Shown here piece after piece: positions 27,501 through 42,500 of a stretch of 64,000 nucleotides of DNA (position 1 is its first letter; each line of letters begins with the position of its first letter). This DNA comes from Branchiostoma floridae (taxonomy: Eukaryota > Chordata > Leptocardii > Amphioxiformes > Branchiostomatidae), in the NCBI RefSeq assembly GCF_000003815.2, contig NC_049988.1, positions 17,232,088 to 17,296,087 of the forward strand. Reading direction: 5' to 3'. The notes beneath the pieces were generated by a model that was not told the DNA's origin, searched no databases, and saw nothing but the letters and a program-made list of their open reading frames with translations. The position numbers and the translations under genes were made by a program.

Positions 27501-30500
27501 AACCTGGAGCTTTCGAGCATTTGATTCAGACATGTTTGCTAGAACTGGGAGACAGTACTGTGCTACTGATAATACAAGTGCATAGTTGCTATTCTTGCTA
27601 CCATCTTATATTTTTCCTTTCCCTTCTGTCCTCGTCTCTTACTCAGCACTGACAATAGCTTAGGGTCCTCCACTACATCCTAAATAAAGCCCTGGTGAGG
27701 AATGCTTGCAAATGTTTAACCTTAACATTTCATGTTGTCATCGTGTTTTGTGGTTGAGGAGTTACTAAAACATTTGCAAGGTATTGTGATTTAAAAATCT
27801 TGTTTTCCTATGACTTACAGCCTGAGTGAGCTATTTACAGAGTAGAGACTGGGTTAAAGATTAAAACTAGCATAGTTTGTTGCATACAGAAATTATGCAT
27901 GGCCAGAAAGAAAAGACTTTGTCACATCTTATCAGACATACCTTGTACTTCTTGTCTACTTCAGAAAACATGGCTGCTTCATCTGGTAGCTGCAGCACCA
28001 GGTTGATGTCAGCAAAGGACTTACTTAGAAACAACCACTGTGGGAAAATAGGCAAAATAAAAAAAAAATAGTTTGAATTTTAGACCACAACAACTTAACA
28101 TCAACTCTCATGATTCCACCAGATGCTGTAATATCGCCACATGAGAAAACACATGGACTTAGAGTGATTTAAAGAGATGTACCAATGCAGCATCAGTAAT
28201 CATGAGGTTCATACACTTCAGATTCATACGAGTGTTTAAGACAATCTCGTGAAGGCCTCTATAATGATTTTTTACATGGTGGTATTATGAGAGCGGATGT
28301 TAATTGCATAGTGAGAAAAAAACTTTTCTCCAACTCAGAATATGGGTAAGATAGCTCAAGAAGTCCCTGAGATTTGATGAAAAATTCTGGTGTGAGATTC
28401 CATTGAGAGAGTGTTCACTACAATCAGTAGCATTTTACTAAAGAAAATTAAATTAATCTTTCTCTGACCTTGGTTTGGCACTCTGTCCACAGGTGGATGA
28501 TGTCGTCTACCTGCTGCAGCGTGACCCTCCACACCTCTGCTTGGGAGCGCAGGTCCGCGATGTGCGGGGACGCCAGCATGGCCTGCAGGGTCACCTCTGT
28601 GTCCTGACAAGGTCAAGTACAAGTGAAAGTTACATCAATTGAGTTTAGCTCACTGGAGAGTGGTGAAATCAAAGCTTCCTTTATGAAATGTTACAGATTT
28701 TGAGAATTATTTTGTTTATTCATGACTGTAAAATTATTGCTAACTCTGTCTCTGCATTTTTTTCTGCCTTTCCGTGGGACCTTGGACAAATCAGCCTTTC
28801 CATCCTACAAGTCTCAAGCTACACCAATTTCCCCCTCACATCCTGCTACTCTGCTAACTAATGTTAAAAAAACTACACCAGGACAAAAAAATACACCAAA
28901 ATATTTTAATGGAGGTAACAAGGCAATGATGAGATGGCAGACTTCACCCCCTTTATCAATACTGCTTTGCAATCACTTCAGACAAAAAAAAACTTCATCC
29001 ATTGAGAACACTCTACACAACCACACCCAACAGTTTAAACTGATTCTGACCAATCAGAGCTCGTGTCTTACCTCCAGCTGGTACCTCAGCTCATCTGTAC
29101 CAATCAGAATGTACGTCTCTTCTGTGACTATCCTGGTACGACTCTTGGATTTTGCAGCCTGGAGTCTGGCCACTGGACTACCAGTCCGCTTTTTCTCTGT
29201 AAGAAGAAATGTTACAAATAAGCCTCTAGATTGTCATATTCATTCAGTAGAAATCATTCTGTGTTCATACAAAAGAATCATCTTACAGCCACATTTATCT
29301 TATTTATTGGTTCCCAAATATATAGATAGAAATAGTTCTGAACCAAAAGACTACCTTGAAAACTAAGTCTGAGATGAAAGTTCTCTCTTTCAAATATGTG
29401 AATGATTCCACAACAATTGCTTTGGTGACAATGTATATAACGGGAGTGTACAGATAACAAAAGTTACAATCTTGTATTACATGTGAGAAAAAAAGAAATC
29501 AGTTGTTGTAGTTTAAGAAAAAGCCCTGACCTCTCCTAACAGGAAGTTCCCGGATGTACTTGGCCAGTTTGAACTCCTTCTCCTCCCACATCCTCCTCAG
29601 CTTACCCAGGGACTGCTCAAGGGAAAACTCTGATGTGGCAGCGGTGTAAATCTGGACAAAACAAACAGTTGAAACTTTATCTGTGATTATATCCAACATT
29701 CTACGGAATTAAAAATCCCCAAAACAACAAATAAACACATAAGATTTTTGTCCTACTGCAGTCGTCTTTAGAATTCATAGGACCTGTCAGCAATGCAATT
29801 ATATTGATGCACTTTTTACTTTTACTTATTTTTTCAAATTAGAGTTGTAGGGCTGCATCAAATATGTTGTCGGATGTATCCTGACTTATGTGATATGACA
29901 CAACTATTTCTTGTTTCATGATCTTTTTCCCTGTCTCTGTTCTATTGATACTTTCATGGCCATTTCTGGCATGATCTCACTTTACTTGTCCCTCCATTGA
30001 TAGCTTTTCAGCGTAGCACTAGGTTTTCCTCTAGCTTGCCTCATTATACTGTTCAATTACCAGTCTCCAAGTTCTTCTACAGTTTGGCTGTCAAAGGAAA
30101 AAAGTTGTTGCTGCAACAAATTTTTTCCTTTGACAGCCAAACTATTGAACTTGATTCTAAATTAACATATAACATGTACCTGGTTGATGAGTTGACTGTG
30201 CTTTGGCAGGTCCATGTCTATCAGGTCCCCCACACTCATGGACCAGCCAATCTCATTAGGGTCCTTCCCCATCCCTACATACAGCTGCTTCCAGTGACGG
30301 TGCTAAATAAAGGAAAATAATCAATAAGATATGATCAGCATTTTACAGCAGAAAGTAAACTGAGGTAAAATCCTGCTGATATGATGAAATGGAACAGTTT
30401 GCTAAATGTTGTGACCAGGGCCTTAGCTTCAGGACCCGTCTTTCTGTCTCAGGACAAAAAGTTGTTTTTGCTGTTGGGACAGAAAAACATTTTAATCCAT

Positions 30501-33500
30501 CCGTCCCCAAACTAACATGAAACTGTTAAAAATTTATTTTCATAAGCTTAAACTGACATATTTTTAAGTAGAAACATCAGCAACATGGGCTCCCAAACAA
30601 TGAGTGGGACGGAAAAAATCTTAAGTTGAGGACAGCCCTGCATGTGACCTATTTTTTGCAGAGGTGATAAAAATGATCATGTATGTTACCATAGATAGTT
30701 GAAAATAAAACAACATTACTACATAAGATTATCCCAACTATAGATTAGCACAGGCCCTAACCTTAAGAGCATCAGACCCCAGCTTGGCAAGCAGAGGCAG
30801 GTTCTGTTTGAAGTCCTGCATCATGTTGACCCAGTGAGCCACTCACCTTGTCTCCCTCCGGGACATCATAAGATTACCATGATGTAACACTAGCTCACCT
30901 TTATCCGCATGGTAACCTACATGTTTATCCGTTGTTTTTCAAAACAGGGTATTTTACTGGCACATCAACTAGACGGGTGGTAGTTTTTAACCGCAATATA
31001 CTGAAAATATTGCAATTCGACACCAATGTCCATCAACGTGATATCCTCAAATACCCTGTTCTTAAAAACAATGGATATAGGTTACCCAATGGATAAAGGT
31101 GAACTAGCGTTAACTGTAAGAACTAACCTTGAGAGCATCCGACCCTAGCTTTGCGAGTAGTGGCAGGTTCTGTTTGAAGTCCTGCATCATATTGACTTTT
31201 TTTCCAAATTTTTCATGATTTCCCCCCCCCCCCCATTTTTTTACATCATAAGATTATCATGTTACTGTAAAAGTAGAGACTAACCTTAAGAGCATCAGAG
31301 CCCAGCTTGGCAAGTAGCGGCAGGTTCTGTTTGAAGTCCTGCATCATGTTGACCCAGTGAGCCAGAACCTTGTCTTTCTCAGAGACATCATAAGATTACC
31401 ATGTAACGCTAGTTCACCTTTATCCGCATGGTAACCTATATCCGTTGTTTTTCAAAACAGGGTATATAACAGGCACATCAACCAGACGAGTGGTAGTTTT
31501 TAACTGCAATATACTGAAAAATTGCAGTTTGAAACCAACGTCTGTCAACGTGATATCCTCAAATACCCTGTTCTTAAAAACAACGGATATAGGTTACCCC
31601 ACAGATAATGGTGAACTAGCATTAACCGTAAATGTAAGGACTAACCTTGAGAGCGTCGGACCCCAGCTTGGTGAGTAGCGGCAGGTTCTGTTTGAAGTCT
31701 TGCATCATGTTTTTACTTTTTTTCCAAATTTTTCATGATTTTTCAGGTATTAAACCTATATCCGTTGTTTTTCAAAACAGGGTATTTAATAGGCACATCA
31801 ACTAGACGGGTGGTAGTTTTTAACCGCAATATACTGAAAATATTGCAATTTGAAACCAACGTCCGTCAACGTGATATCCCCAATACCCTGTTCTTAAAAA
31901 CAACGGATATAGGTTACCCCACAGATAAAGGTGAACTAGCATAAACTGTAAATGTAGGAACTGACCTTGAGAGCGTCGGACCCCAGCTTGGCGAGCAGAG
32001 GGAGGTTCTGTTTGAAGTCCTGCATGATGTTGACCCAGTGAGCCAGGACCCTGTCGCCCTCTGGGATATCCTCTGCCATCATCATGGCTGCCGTCTGCCA
32101 ATCTGTCAGCTTTCCCATTGCCTTCTTCACATTCATCTGTGGAAGATGTTGTTATCATTATTGTAAACGAACCTTAAAAGTGTTTGCATTGGCTTTCTTT
32201 TCTACGTTTTGGCAGTGACTTCGTACCGCAAAATCATATTAACACTCTGAATGTACATTTTGCAAATCTTCTGAACTACAGAATTATTTCAACGTTGAAC
32301 TTCAAACATAGAGACTCATCCTTTTCCATCCTACTAGAAAATATAAACACTGCATTCACAGTACAAATGTATGTAATAACTAGATGTCCATAAAAATGCT
32401 TTCATTTTATCTCAGTGCATTCTTTGATTTTAACACAGTAAGTACGGTGGACGCTAAGTAAAATATGTGTCAATTCAAGTTACTTGGATCTTTTTAAACA
32501 TTGTACTACTGTGCAACTGATTTCTCTGTAAACACTTAAAATCAAACTGATGTACATAAAACATCTGTTAGCAGAACCTACAAATTCTTTATTACACTCT
32601 TTTATAAGCAACAGAATTTTCAGTACCAAGGGCACTAGCATTCATGGTCTAAAAATAAGTTTTTCCCTATTAACATCTCTAACCTCTGTCTAAATACTGA
32701 GGCTGGGGTGAATGTGGTGGAGCTAGGCTGACAGAAACAAGACCAAGAGTTCTTTGTTCCAATTCTGTTTTTTCTTGGCTAGACATTGTGTCTTTGGGAA
32801 ATGCTTTTTCTGGGTGTAAAAATGGGTAATTTGGTTTAGGAGCTAGAAGGTGGTGGAAGGAGAGGGATGGGCTTCACCTTCCAATACTGTGCCTTACATA
32901 ATAAGCCCCTGCCCTCATGGCCTCAAAGAGCTATGGGACTATCTTTACCTTTTACCAAATATCCATAATAGAAACAGAGTAAGCAAGAGTACCTTTCTAA
33001 ACAGTTGCACTTTCCAGTCCTTGATGTGGTATGTCGCCACCTCTACATACTTCCACAGCTCCCTCCGCATGTCCATCTGTCCCACCATGAACCCCAGCGC
33101 CGACAGGTCGTAACCAGTTCCTGTGATCATCTCACGCCACTTGCTGATTTCCTCCATCTGGTGCTGAATGGCACCAAATTTCTCTGCCAGCTGTGACAAA
33201 AAAAGTGAGAAAAAAATGAGACACAAGTTGCAGTTAAGCTCTGTGCGTTTATCATCATATCGAGAACAATCCATAAGGCCTAGGAAAAAAAATGTTGTGT
33301 TTCCTGTTTCCCTACCTTCCCTAGAAAAACCTGCCGACCCTAGACTTTTTTTTGGGTGGGCAGTGGAGTCACAAAGCTTCCAGTTAGAATTTTTATTCAG
33401 CCTGCTTCCTATTGAAGTAAAAACAGTCTGCTTGTCCTATCTAATGAAGGATTAATGTATCTATTGTGCACAAAATCAAAGTTTGACATTGAAAGACAAG

Positions 33501-36500
33501 TGTCCTCATGCATTTCAGTTTCCTTTGTTCAACTGTATTGTAATATGTATCACTAGATTTTTGGCTAGCCTAAAAAAAATTACAAAAAAAAAAGATCATC
33601 CCTACCTACCGACCCTAATTTTTTCAGGACTGAAACAGGAAACACAACATTTTTTTTCCTAGGCCTAACGAAGTGACGTTCGTCTTCGATCTCATTTGGG
33701 CAGAATGGACAAAACAATATATGAAAGCCACAAACACTACTCACATGTCGCATGTCTGTCAGGATGGTTGGGGAATGCTGGGATGGGTCCAAGAACTTGC
33801 CGCTGGTTGCCTGGCGACTGATAGTCAGTGCCTCCTCATGTAGGGTCTAGAAGAATCATTAAGTTAGTAAGTGTACATATCACAAATTAGATACATCATA
33901 TACAGTAAACTTGAACCATGCAGTAGTGGGGAATTTGCCTGCATTTGTCCAAACGAATGCCAAATACATATGTATTACATATATGTCAGCAAGCTTTAAA
34001 ACAGAATTATCTGACTCATTATACGTCGATGAAGGTTAGACGTCCAGGTAATAAGATATGCCAAGTAGCAGTTACTCATTGACAAGCAACTGGGTCTGAA
34101 TTTCCAAAATGATACCCAGTTGCTTGAGTAACTGCTATTTGGCATGTATGTTTATGTTTTTTAAGAATAACTGATTTGTAACATTAAGTGCCAAAGGCAC
34201 TACATGTAGCTGATTAAAAGGAATATTTTCGGTACAATGTCCAAAATTTGAAAGTGTGTAACATTAGAAAGGGTACTTCAAATACATCTGGCACACACAC
34301 TGTTGTAGGATAGCTCAACATATTCGGTAATTACCAACACCAACAACAGACATGCAGAATGCACAAACATCATAGAAAAAAAAAATGGTAAGAAAAGACA
34401 TCAAGTTGTAGACAAAAAAAATCATGCAACAGTTGGTAACGACATACACATTGACATAATTTATGATACACACACCAGTCCCTGATACAAGCACCCACAT
34501 AACCAACATGAACCAATGCATGATAAAACACTGTATCTTAAACTCATGCAAAAATTCTTCCCAATAAGTATTTACACACAAAAAGTCATGCATTTACAAT
34601 ATGCATATGATAATTCTCATGAAAGTCCCATCGAAATAACCAACAAAATCATTCAGGTAAAAAGGACATTCATGTACAGATGCGAAGGTATGGAGTGAAA
34701 ATCTTTGCTGAACTCTGTAGTCCACTACCACCTTAATATCAAGCAGAAATGTGTGCAGAACATTGTTCAGATATAGCACCCTATCACCAAGTCACCAAGA
34801 GTAAAGTTTCTAGACTATTAGTTACCTTTCTGCTGTATAGTGGACAGAGAGAAGAGAGAGGATTGCATGGAGGAGGTGAAAAGCACACATGTAGTTATTA
34901 TCTCTAGTAGCAAACATTTAGTACACATTACTATGCTAGGTGGCTTCTACTTAATACTTACAGCATGTCTAGCAGCAAAGATGTACATTTACTATACTAG
35001 GTGGATCCAATGTCTAGCTGCATATAGTATGATTCACTATGCAAGAACTTGTGGTTACACTTCAAATGAATAGTTTAATACACTGTGCAACTGCTTGCAA
35101 GTGATATCTAACAATAAACTTGTAAGCAATAGAAATCTATGCCTAAAAATACATTAAGCAGACAATTCTATAGGCTATAGAGCACATTTATATAATGACA
35201 ATATAATACTCACAACTGGGAATAAAACCATGTACCCCTGATCCATACCTGGTACGTCTGGTCCGATTCCTCCAGCATGACTGGTGCAATCAAGATTCTA
35301 CTATACCCCCTCACCCCAAAATACAAATTCATGGAATGAACAATGCCTTAGGGTATATTGTACATAATATTTACAACTGGGAATAGAACCCCAAACCCCT
35401 GATCCATACCTGATACGTCATGTCCAGCTCCTCCAGCATGACTGGAGTCTGTGTGTGCACAAAGTCATGTGCCTCCTGCAGCTGCACTAGGAAACTCTCC
35501 CACGTGGTGCGCACACGCTCTTCCAACTTCTCCTCATCTGGGTTTAAAGATCGGTAGCTCATCCGAATCACCTGTGTGGAAAAATACATTTAAAACTTCA
35601 GAACCAGATATTAAGATCACAAAAGTTTTGTGTGCACATTTTGGTAGCTCAATCCTAAAACCCTGTCAATAAACATTTACAACTTCAAAATCAGATATTA
35701 ACATCCCAAAAGTTTTGTGTGCACATTTTTGGGTTCAGTGATTGGTAGCTCAGTTGAATAACCTATGTAGAAAAAAACATTTCAAACTTGAAAACCAGGT
35801 ATGAATATCACAATAGTTTTGTGTGAACATTTCTCACTTAAATCAAAATCAGAGGTCAAAATACAATTCACACATGCATCTGCAAAGTTCATGAATAATT
35901 GATTGGTTGGTTAATTTATTGATCAATCCATTAATCAATCAATAGATTGATTGCTTGGTTGGTTGATTGATAGATGGATTGATTGATGGATTGGTTGACT
36001 AATTGAGTGATTGTAATCTTACCTCATACATAGACTTGATATAGGAGACCTTCTCCTGTAACTGTTGTGTCCTGCTGCGATATTCCTTCACTTGTCCTGC
36101 AAACACTGCAAACTGGTCCACTGTCGTGTTCTGATCCTTCAGAGTCTAGAAAAAACAATAGATTTCACTCTCATTAATTTTTTTTCTACAGGTTAACACT
36201 TTGTGCTATCTTTCTCTGCTTGTTTATTTTTCAGTTTAGATTAAAAGCACAATAGTCTGCTGTCATCTAGGGTACCAATAATCAAAATTGTTGCTAGATT
36301 CTTTCTTTTACTTGTAAAGACAAGAATCAAATTTGTGTGATGACTTATCTATCCATCTACAATGACATATAACTTATTTTTGAAACTTGATGCTTGCAAG
36401 TTTAATGGTAACTTTAGACTAATCTAAAACAACAACTTTTTTAACAGAGGTTCACAAAATTAAAGACTCCTTTTCATTTACAAATTGGCTAAATCCTTTA

Positions 36501-39500
36501 CAAATGATGCATGGATCTAAAATACAAAGGCAATAGCATTTAATAGATCACATGCCTTGCTAAGTTTCTTAATCTCCTCCACAAAGCTAGTAGAGAGGTT
36601 CTTGGCATCGTCTGCGACCAGCTGGATGAGCTGCTTGAAGATGTTGCTGAGCGCAGGCACCAGCTCCTGCTGCAGGATACTGCAGTCTACCTCAAACAGC
36701 CCGTCTGACGTCGTCAGCGTCTTCTCTACATCTTTGATCCGCTCGATCCAGTTCTTGATCTCATTCAGTTTTTCCTGAGAAAAAAGGAAATTTAAGCGTT
36801 TTAAATTTGTCACTAAGGTTTCATTATACAGCAGAAGCCAGTTAATTGCACAATGGATTGCCCCACACTACTGTTAATTGCACAGAATCTCAAAATCCAC
36901 AATCGTTGTGGTACAGCTAGATAATTTCACACTGTTGCACCACCTGAAAAAATGCATGAAATACGCTCACAAATGGGGTGTGCAAGTAAATGGCTTCTAC
37001 TGTAGATTAATTAAAGGCATTTTTTCAAAGAAGACGATTTGGCCAATACCTGTGCATCAGGCTATACATTGCAGCTTTTCTGCACAGGCAATAATATAAA
37101 CAGATGATTGACAACAAAGTGTAAAACTAAAAAGAATGCAAGTAATATATAGACTTCACACCTATTTTCTACAAGTTTAGGCATCAGTCTAACAAGCTCA
37201 TTTTCTATTGTTTGATCCTTATCTGCTCTCTAAGTCTTTCAGTAACCAGGCAACTTAAAGGAAACAAACCTCAATGTCAAACGCCTCTTGACCATGAAAG
37301 GCCTTCAGCACAGTCCTGCTCCACTCGCGGGCGTACTTGTGCATGGGTTTGATCCAGACATGCTCGATACAGAAGCTGTCGATCTCCCCCATCGCTGACA
37401 TCATCATGTCCTCGTGCAGCTGGACATCCGCACTCACCACCTCACTGTCAAGGTCATCAATATGGCGTATTATGTATTGACGATGACTTGAAAAGGAACT
37501 CTTAAATGCACCCAATGCAATTTTAGAGCATCAAAATTGGACATATTTTGGATAAGACAATCGAAACAATATTGACAATTACTTCACCATATCATTTGTA
37601 TCATTATTTCGTCTAAAAAAAAAAGAAAAAAAGCTTTTTTTAAAACAGATGGAAATACGATATTTGGCTAATACAATGTACCAAAGCAAAGTACACTAGG
37701 CTACATATTGCAGAAACAGCAGAAGTCCTTGCAATGTATAAAACATGTCCTAGTTGTCAAAAAATTGTTTATGAAGCATCTTCTTCTGCTACTTACTCTG
37801 TGGCCAGTTTTGTCTCCAGACTCCCCTTGGACAGAGGGCTGTACTGTCCCATGAAGCCCTGCCCTCCCACGGTCAGTCCGCGGGGGGTCTGTGCCCCCAC
37901 AATGAGGTCAGGGGTTGCCACGCCCAGTCTGTCTTCATCTTTAGTCTTCATGGCTGGAATATAAGATGAAATGTTTGTGAATCACACAAGAAGTGAACTG
38001 CCATAAGGTGTAACACAACAGTTTTGTATACTAAGGCCTGGGGAAAACATGTAGTGTTTCCTGTTTCAGCTCTAAAACAATTACAGTCGGTAGATAGGGA
38101 GTATATCTATAATTGATAATTTCATTCTAACATGATTATGCAAGAGAACCCACGATAATTCATCTGGGATTCAATATGGTGGTTTCTGTTCTCTTGACCA
38201 GTTCTAGTACTAGTACCTGTACATGTATATGCAAGACCAATAGACTTGATCTGTTTACATCAAAAGGACCTTTTTCACTGGCCTGCAAGGGATTCAAACC
38301 TAAAACCTTTCAGTTCTTGGTCAAGATCCCTGACCTCACAGCTACAATTACATCAGCTAATCTTTAAGCTAACAAAGACTAATAAGTGTAACAAGGTCTG
38401 TCCTTGGTGCTGAATATTTGGTTACATGTATTACCACCATCGGAATGTTCTTGATTTGTTTGAAAAAAAAAAAAAAAAAACCTTCTTGGAAAAGGCAAAA
38501 ACCTCCCTACCAGGCCTTTCTAACGTTGGATCTGCCAGCATGTTATGTTACTGCCTTCCCTCCCCAATCAATGTCAGGTAGCCAGGAGTGAGGAAAGGGC
38601 ACAAGATTGAGAGCATGACAGGATTTGAACCCAGGACCTGTTGGCTCTGGGTCCCTACACCCTTGAGATTGTGTGGCACAGAGGCAGCATGATTGGCCGA
38701 GAGGTCTCGAGTTTGAATCCCTGCCGTGTCGCCGATCTTGTGCCCTTGGGGAAGGCACTTTATACGACTTTCCTCACTTTACTCAGGTGAAAAAGAATAC
38801 TTAATTTCAGATAGGGTCGTCCCTTGGATAGGACGTTAAATGGAGGTCCCGTGTTAAAAAACCCACCCCATAAAGAGTGGGACCTCACCTTCCCAGTGTG
38901 AGTGGATCAAACCTACAGGCTAAATAATCGACATAAATCTACGTACATAAATAAGTTACAACTAAAAACAAAACCTTCTTACCCGGTCTTTCCAACGTTG
39001 GATCTCCCAGTGTGTAGTTACTGGTGGTGCCAGTTACAGCACCACTACGCGATGTCTGCATGGAAGACCGGTCTTGCTTGGATCCCGTACTGGGCTGGGG
39101 CTGAACTCGTGCTGATTCCTGGCTCACGTTTAGCTTCACGGGCGAGCTCAAACTGGACTCAACTCTGCCTCGTGACCTGAACGATAAAAATGTCATAGGT
39201 CAAAGATACAAAGGTCATAAGTCAACAACACAATTTTACCTATGACACAAAGGTCATAGGTCAAAGGTTGGATTTTGCTGGAGGTTTTATAAGTGCTATG
39301 AGTTTGCAGTAGACAGATGACTGAAGAAACCACAACATAAAAACACCACAAATATTTCAGAAGAAAACATAAGAAAAAGCTTTTCCCACATTAAATGGTG
39401 CATAGGGTGACAACCATCTTACTATAAATTTGTGAACCTAGAACAAGCTATGGTAGATAGGGCTCTATGGAGTGAAATATGTACTATCCTGGTCCGGACC

Positions 39501-42500
39501 TCTGGTCAATAACGTATGTATGTATGAATGTAAACATAAACACCAACCCTGTCCCTGGACTGCCTTGTGTGGAGGCACCATCCTCAGAGGGGTGTGCCGA
39601 GCGGAAGATGACAGCAGGGATTCCCAGAAGGGCGCTGTAGGTGGCGTTCTGGAACTTCTCCTTACTGGGGTACAGTACCAGCTCATCTGCAATGGGTAAA
39701 GAGTTTCATTTATTATCTACTACACGTTTCATGTGTACAGTACCAGCTCATCTGCAATGGGTAAAGAGTTTCATTTATTATCTACTACACGTTTCATGTG
39801 TACAAGGCTATCATCGTACATACCAGAATTTACCTCAATAGACTTAAATAGCAAATTTAATACATTATGACATGTGAAAACCCCTGCATTGTATATATGT
39901 ATAGGAAAATATATTAAAGCATGTCTAGATGCTAGAAATCCCTTCAATGATTGTAAAAGACCATTTTTATCCCATACTATGCACCCTTGTACTAAGTAGA
40001 TTAGCCTCATAGAAGTACAGTTAGGTAGATGCTTTTTACCTTGTAAATTGTTGTGCAATAAAGTTATTATTTTTTGTTAACTGTTGCTGACTTGATGTGT
40101 GCTAACACAAGAAATTACATACAGTCAGTCAAGCCTGTTACTAGAGTACTAGCAGCCACGTTTGCTTAGGTTTTTAGAGACCTTTTATTTTCAATTGAAA
40201 ACAGGTACAATATTATGCTACAATCATTTCATAGTAGAAAGAGAGGCAGTTTTGCCAGTACAAAAACTCCAAACCATTTCTATTGAAGACCAGCTTGGCC
40301 TTGAAGAGAGCGTCCCTTTCAGCCTCTTCCCCTGCCTGCATGGTGGTGTGAACGAAGGCCCCAATGTTCTTCCTTGCCAGGGACACCATATGTGCCAGTA
40401 AGATTTGATCAACCAGCTTCACAAAATTTCCTAGACGACTGAAAAAAAGATTAAACAACATATTGAAAAAATGTACAATTCTCTAAGACTAATTAAAATT
40501 TTACGTTATGTGGACATTAAGTTATTTCAAAAGAAGTTCTATTCTTCAGAACAGACAACAAGAACGGCTGATTCTTTTATCTGATAGAAATTCCACTGTA
40601 ACATTACAATCAGGTGTATGTGAAGTATAATAGTAAAAATTACTTTAAGTTGAAGAGTAGCAAAAGGCATGTAAAAAGAATACCTTGCCACTGCCTTCGC
40701 TTTCTTGAAGTTCTGGATTCTTTGTTCCTTCTTCTGTCTTTGCAGGTACAGCGACTCCTTAGTGCTTTAAGACAGACACAAAGACATGTTAGTGTACTAA
40801 GTCAAGATTGCTATACAAGAGTCAAAGTACAAGTAGTACTTTTTCCTGAAAAAAAGGAGAAAGGTTCCTATAAGAATGCTAAATCTCCTGTGTATGTAAA
40901 TTTACAACCACTGAACTGGGCTTGCAATTCAGTCTTTGAATTCTTCCAATTTTCTGGTAGAAATTTTTTTCAGAACCAGCTAAATAAAATCCATATGACT
41001 GTAGGTCAAATGTATACATAGGGGCACTAAATAAATAAAAAAAACATACAATGATGATTCTAAATTCTAACTTGTGAGCTGAGCCAATACTTACTACACA
41101 GTCTTCGTCTGCTTGACCTGCTGTTCACAGTGTTGTAGATGCTCAAACACCTCACTCACAATCTGATTCACTACAGCCTGGGAGTAGCTGAAATAAAAGA
41201 AATATTTTAGCCATTATGTTAAATTGTACATGTAAATTCATATACATGTAAAATTAACTTAAGGTACACTGTAACATTTGAAAGCAAATGCGTAGCGTTT
41301 ACCTTCAGTTCACATGGTCTAGTCTAACAATCTACTGCTCTGTTTATTCTCACTCAAACATATTCCTATATATGGTGACCAGCCCACCCAGCTCTGTCCT
41401 GCCACTTGCTACATAATGTAATCGAACACCACAGGGTGTATGCTGCTTTTAATTACCAGTAACCATGGTGACAGTTGTTTAGTCCAGGTCATTGTCATTG
41501 ACCTTAATTGTTTGGAATGGAAGAAGAATTGGAAGAAGAGAGGGAAGAAATAGAGCATAAATAATGTAAGATCTCTCTTACCCAAAGAACTTGGCGAGAA
41601 TTTTTTCTGCTTCTTTCCGCTTCTTCTTGATGATTGTCTCAAACTCAGGTAGGGTGAAACAGGTGCTGGTTTGGGAAGAGAAACACGACGTTAAACGTTA
41701 GTCGCAACTCATCAAAAAAAGAGTGCACATCACAAATAAATAAACCCAGGATTGTGTAACTTACTTGGTTGAAGCAGGCAGGATGTTGATTGCTGTCAGC
41801 TCCAAGAGTAATCTGTAACAGAAACAGGAAAAAAATTAGGATGTAAGACAGCCAAAAATTCTATTGCATTGGCTTGTAGAGGAGTCATAGGTAGTAGTAG
41901 ATTACATTTGTATATACATGTCTCATTCTGTTATTAGCTCAGAATACATGGTAAACCTCTTGAACCAGGTCCTATATTCTTGCGCAAGATAAAAGATGAA
42001 TATCAAGAATAAACAAGAACTTTAATATATATATATATACATTTCAATTCTTGTACTGTTGTTTTGTTACTAACATGATCTCATTCAGCACCAAGGACAG
42101 AACTAGAACTTAACAAGGACCTTTGCAAAATGTTTCATGCTGCCTGATTGGACTGAAAATGTACACCTCTGGATGTATCATCAATGGAGGTAATATGCTA
42201 TGCCAAATAGCAGTTCCTGAAGCAACTGGATATGATTTTGGAAATGGTCAGACCATTCACACAACATCGGCTGCCTTTTGTCAGTAACACTGAAGAGATC
42301 TTGTTGAACAGCAGGTAGTTGACAAGATCAAGATCTGAAACCTGCTGTTCAACAAGATAACCTAAGTGTCACTGATGAAAGGTAGTGCCTTACAATTTCC
42401 AAAATCATATACAGTTGCTTCAGTGCCTTGACCAATGATTTTAAATATACCAACCTGCTGATGTGCAGTAGAGCAGCTCCAAACCTGGGGACGGCTAGAG

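Noticed and set aside
28722-29366. 214-residue plus-strand frame
   Set aside because: Overlaps dynein exon 30 antisense and AT-rich intron; composition and lack of motifs suggest chance.
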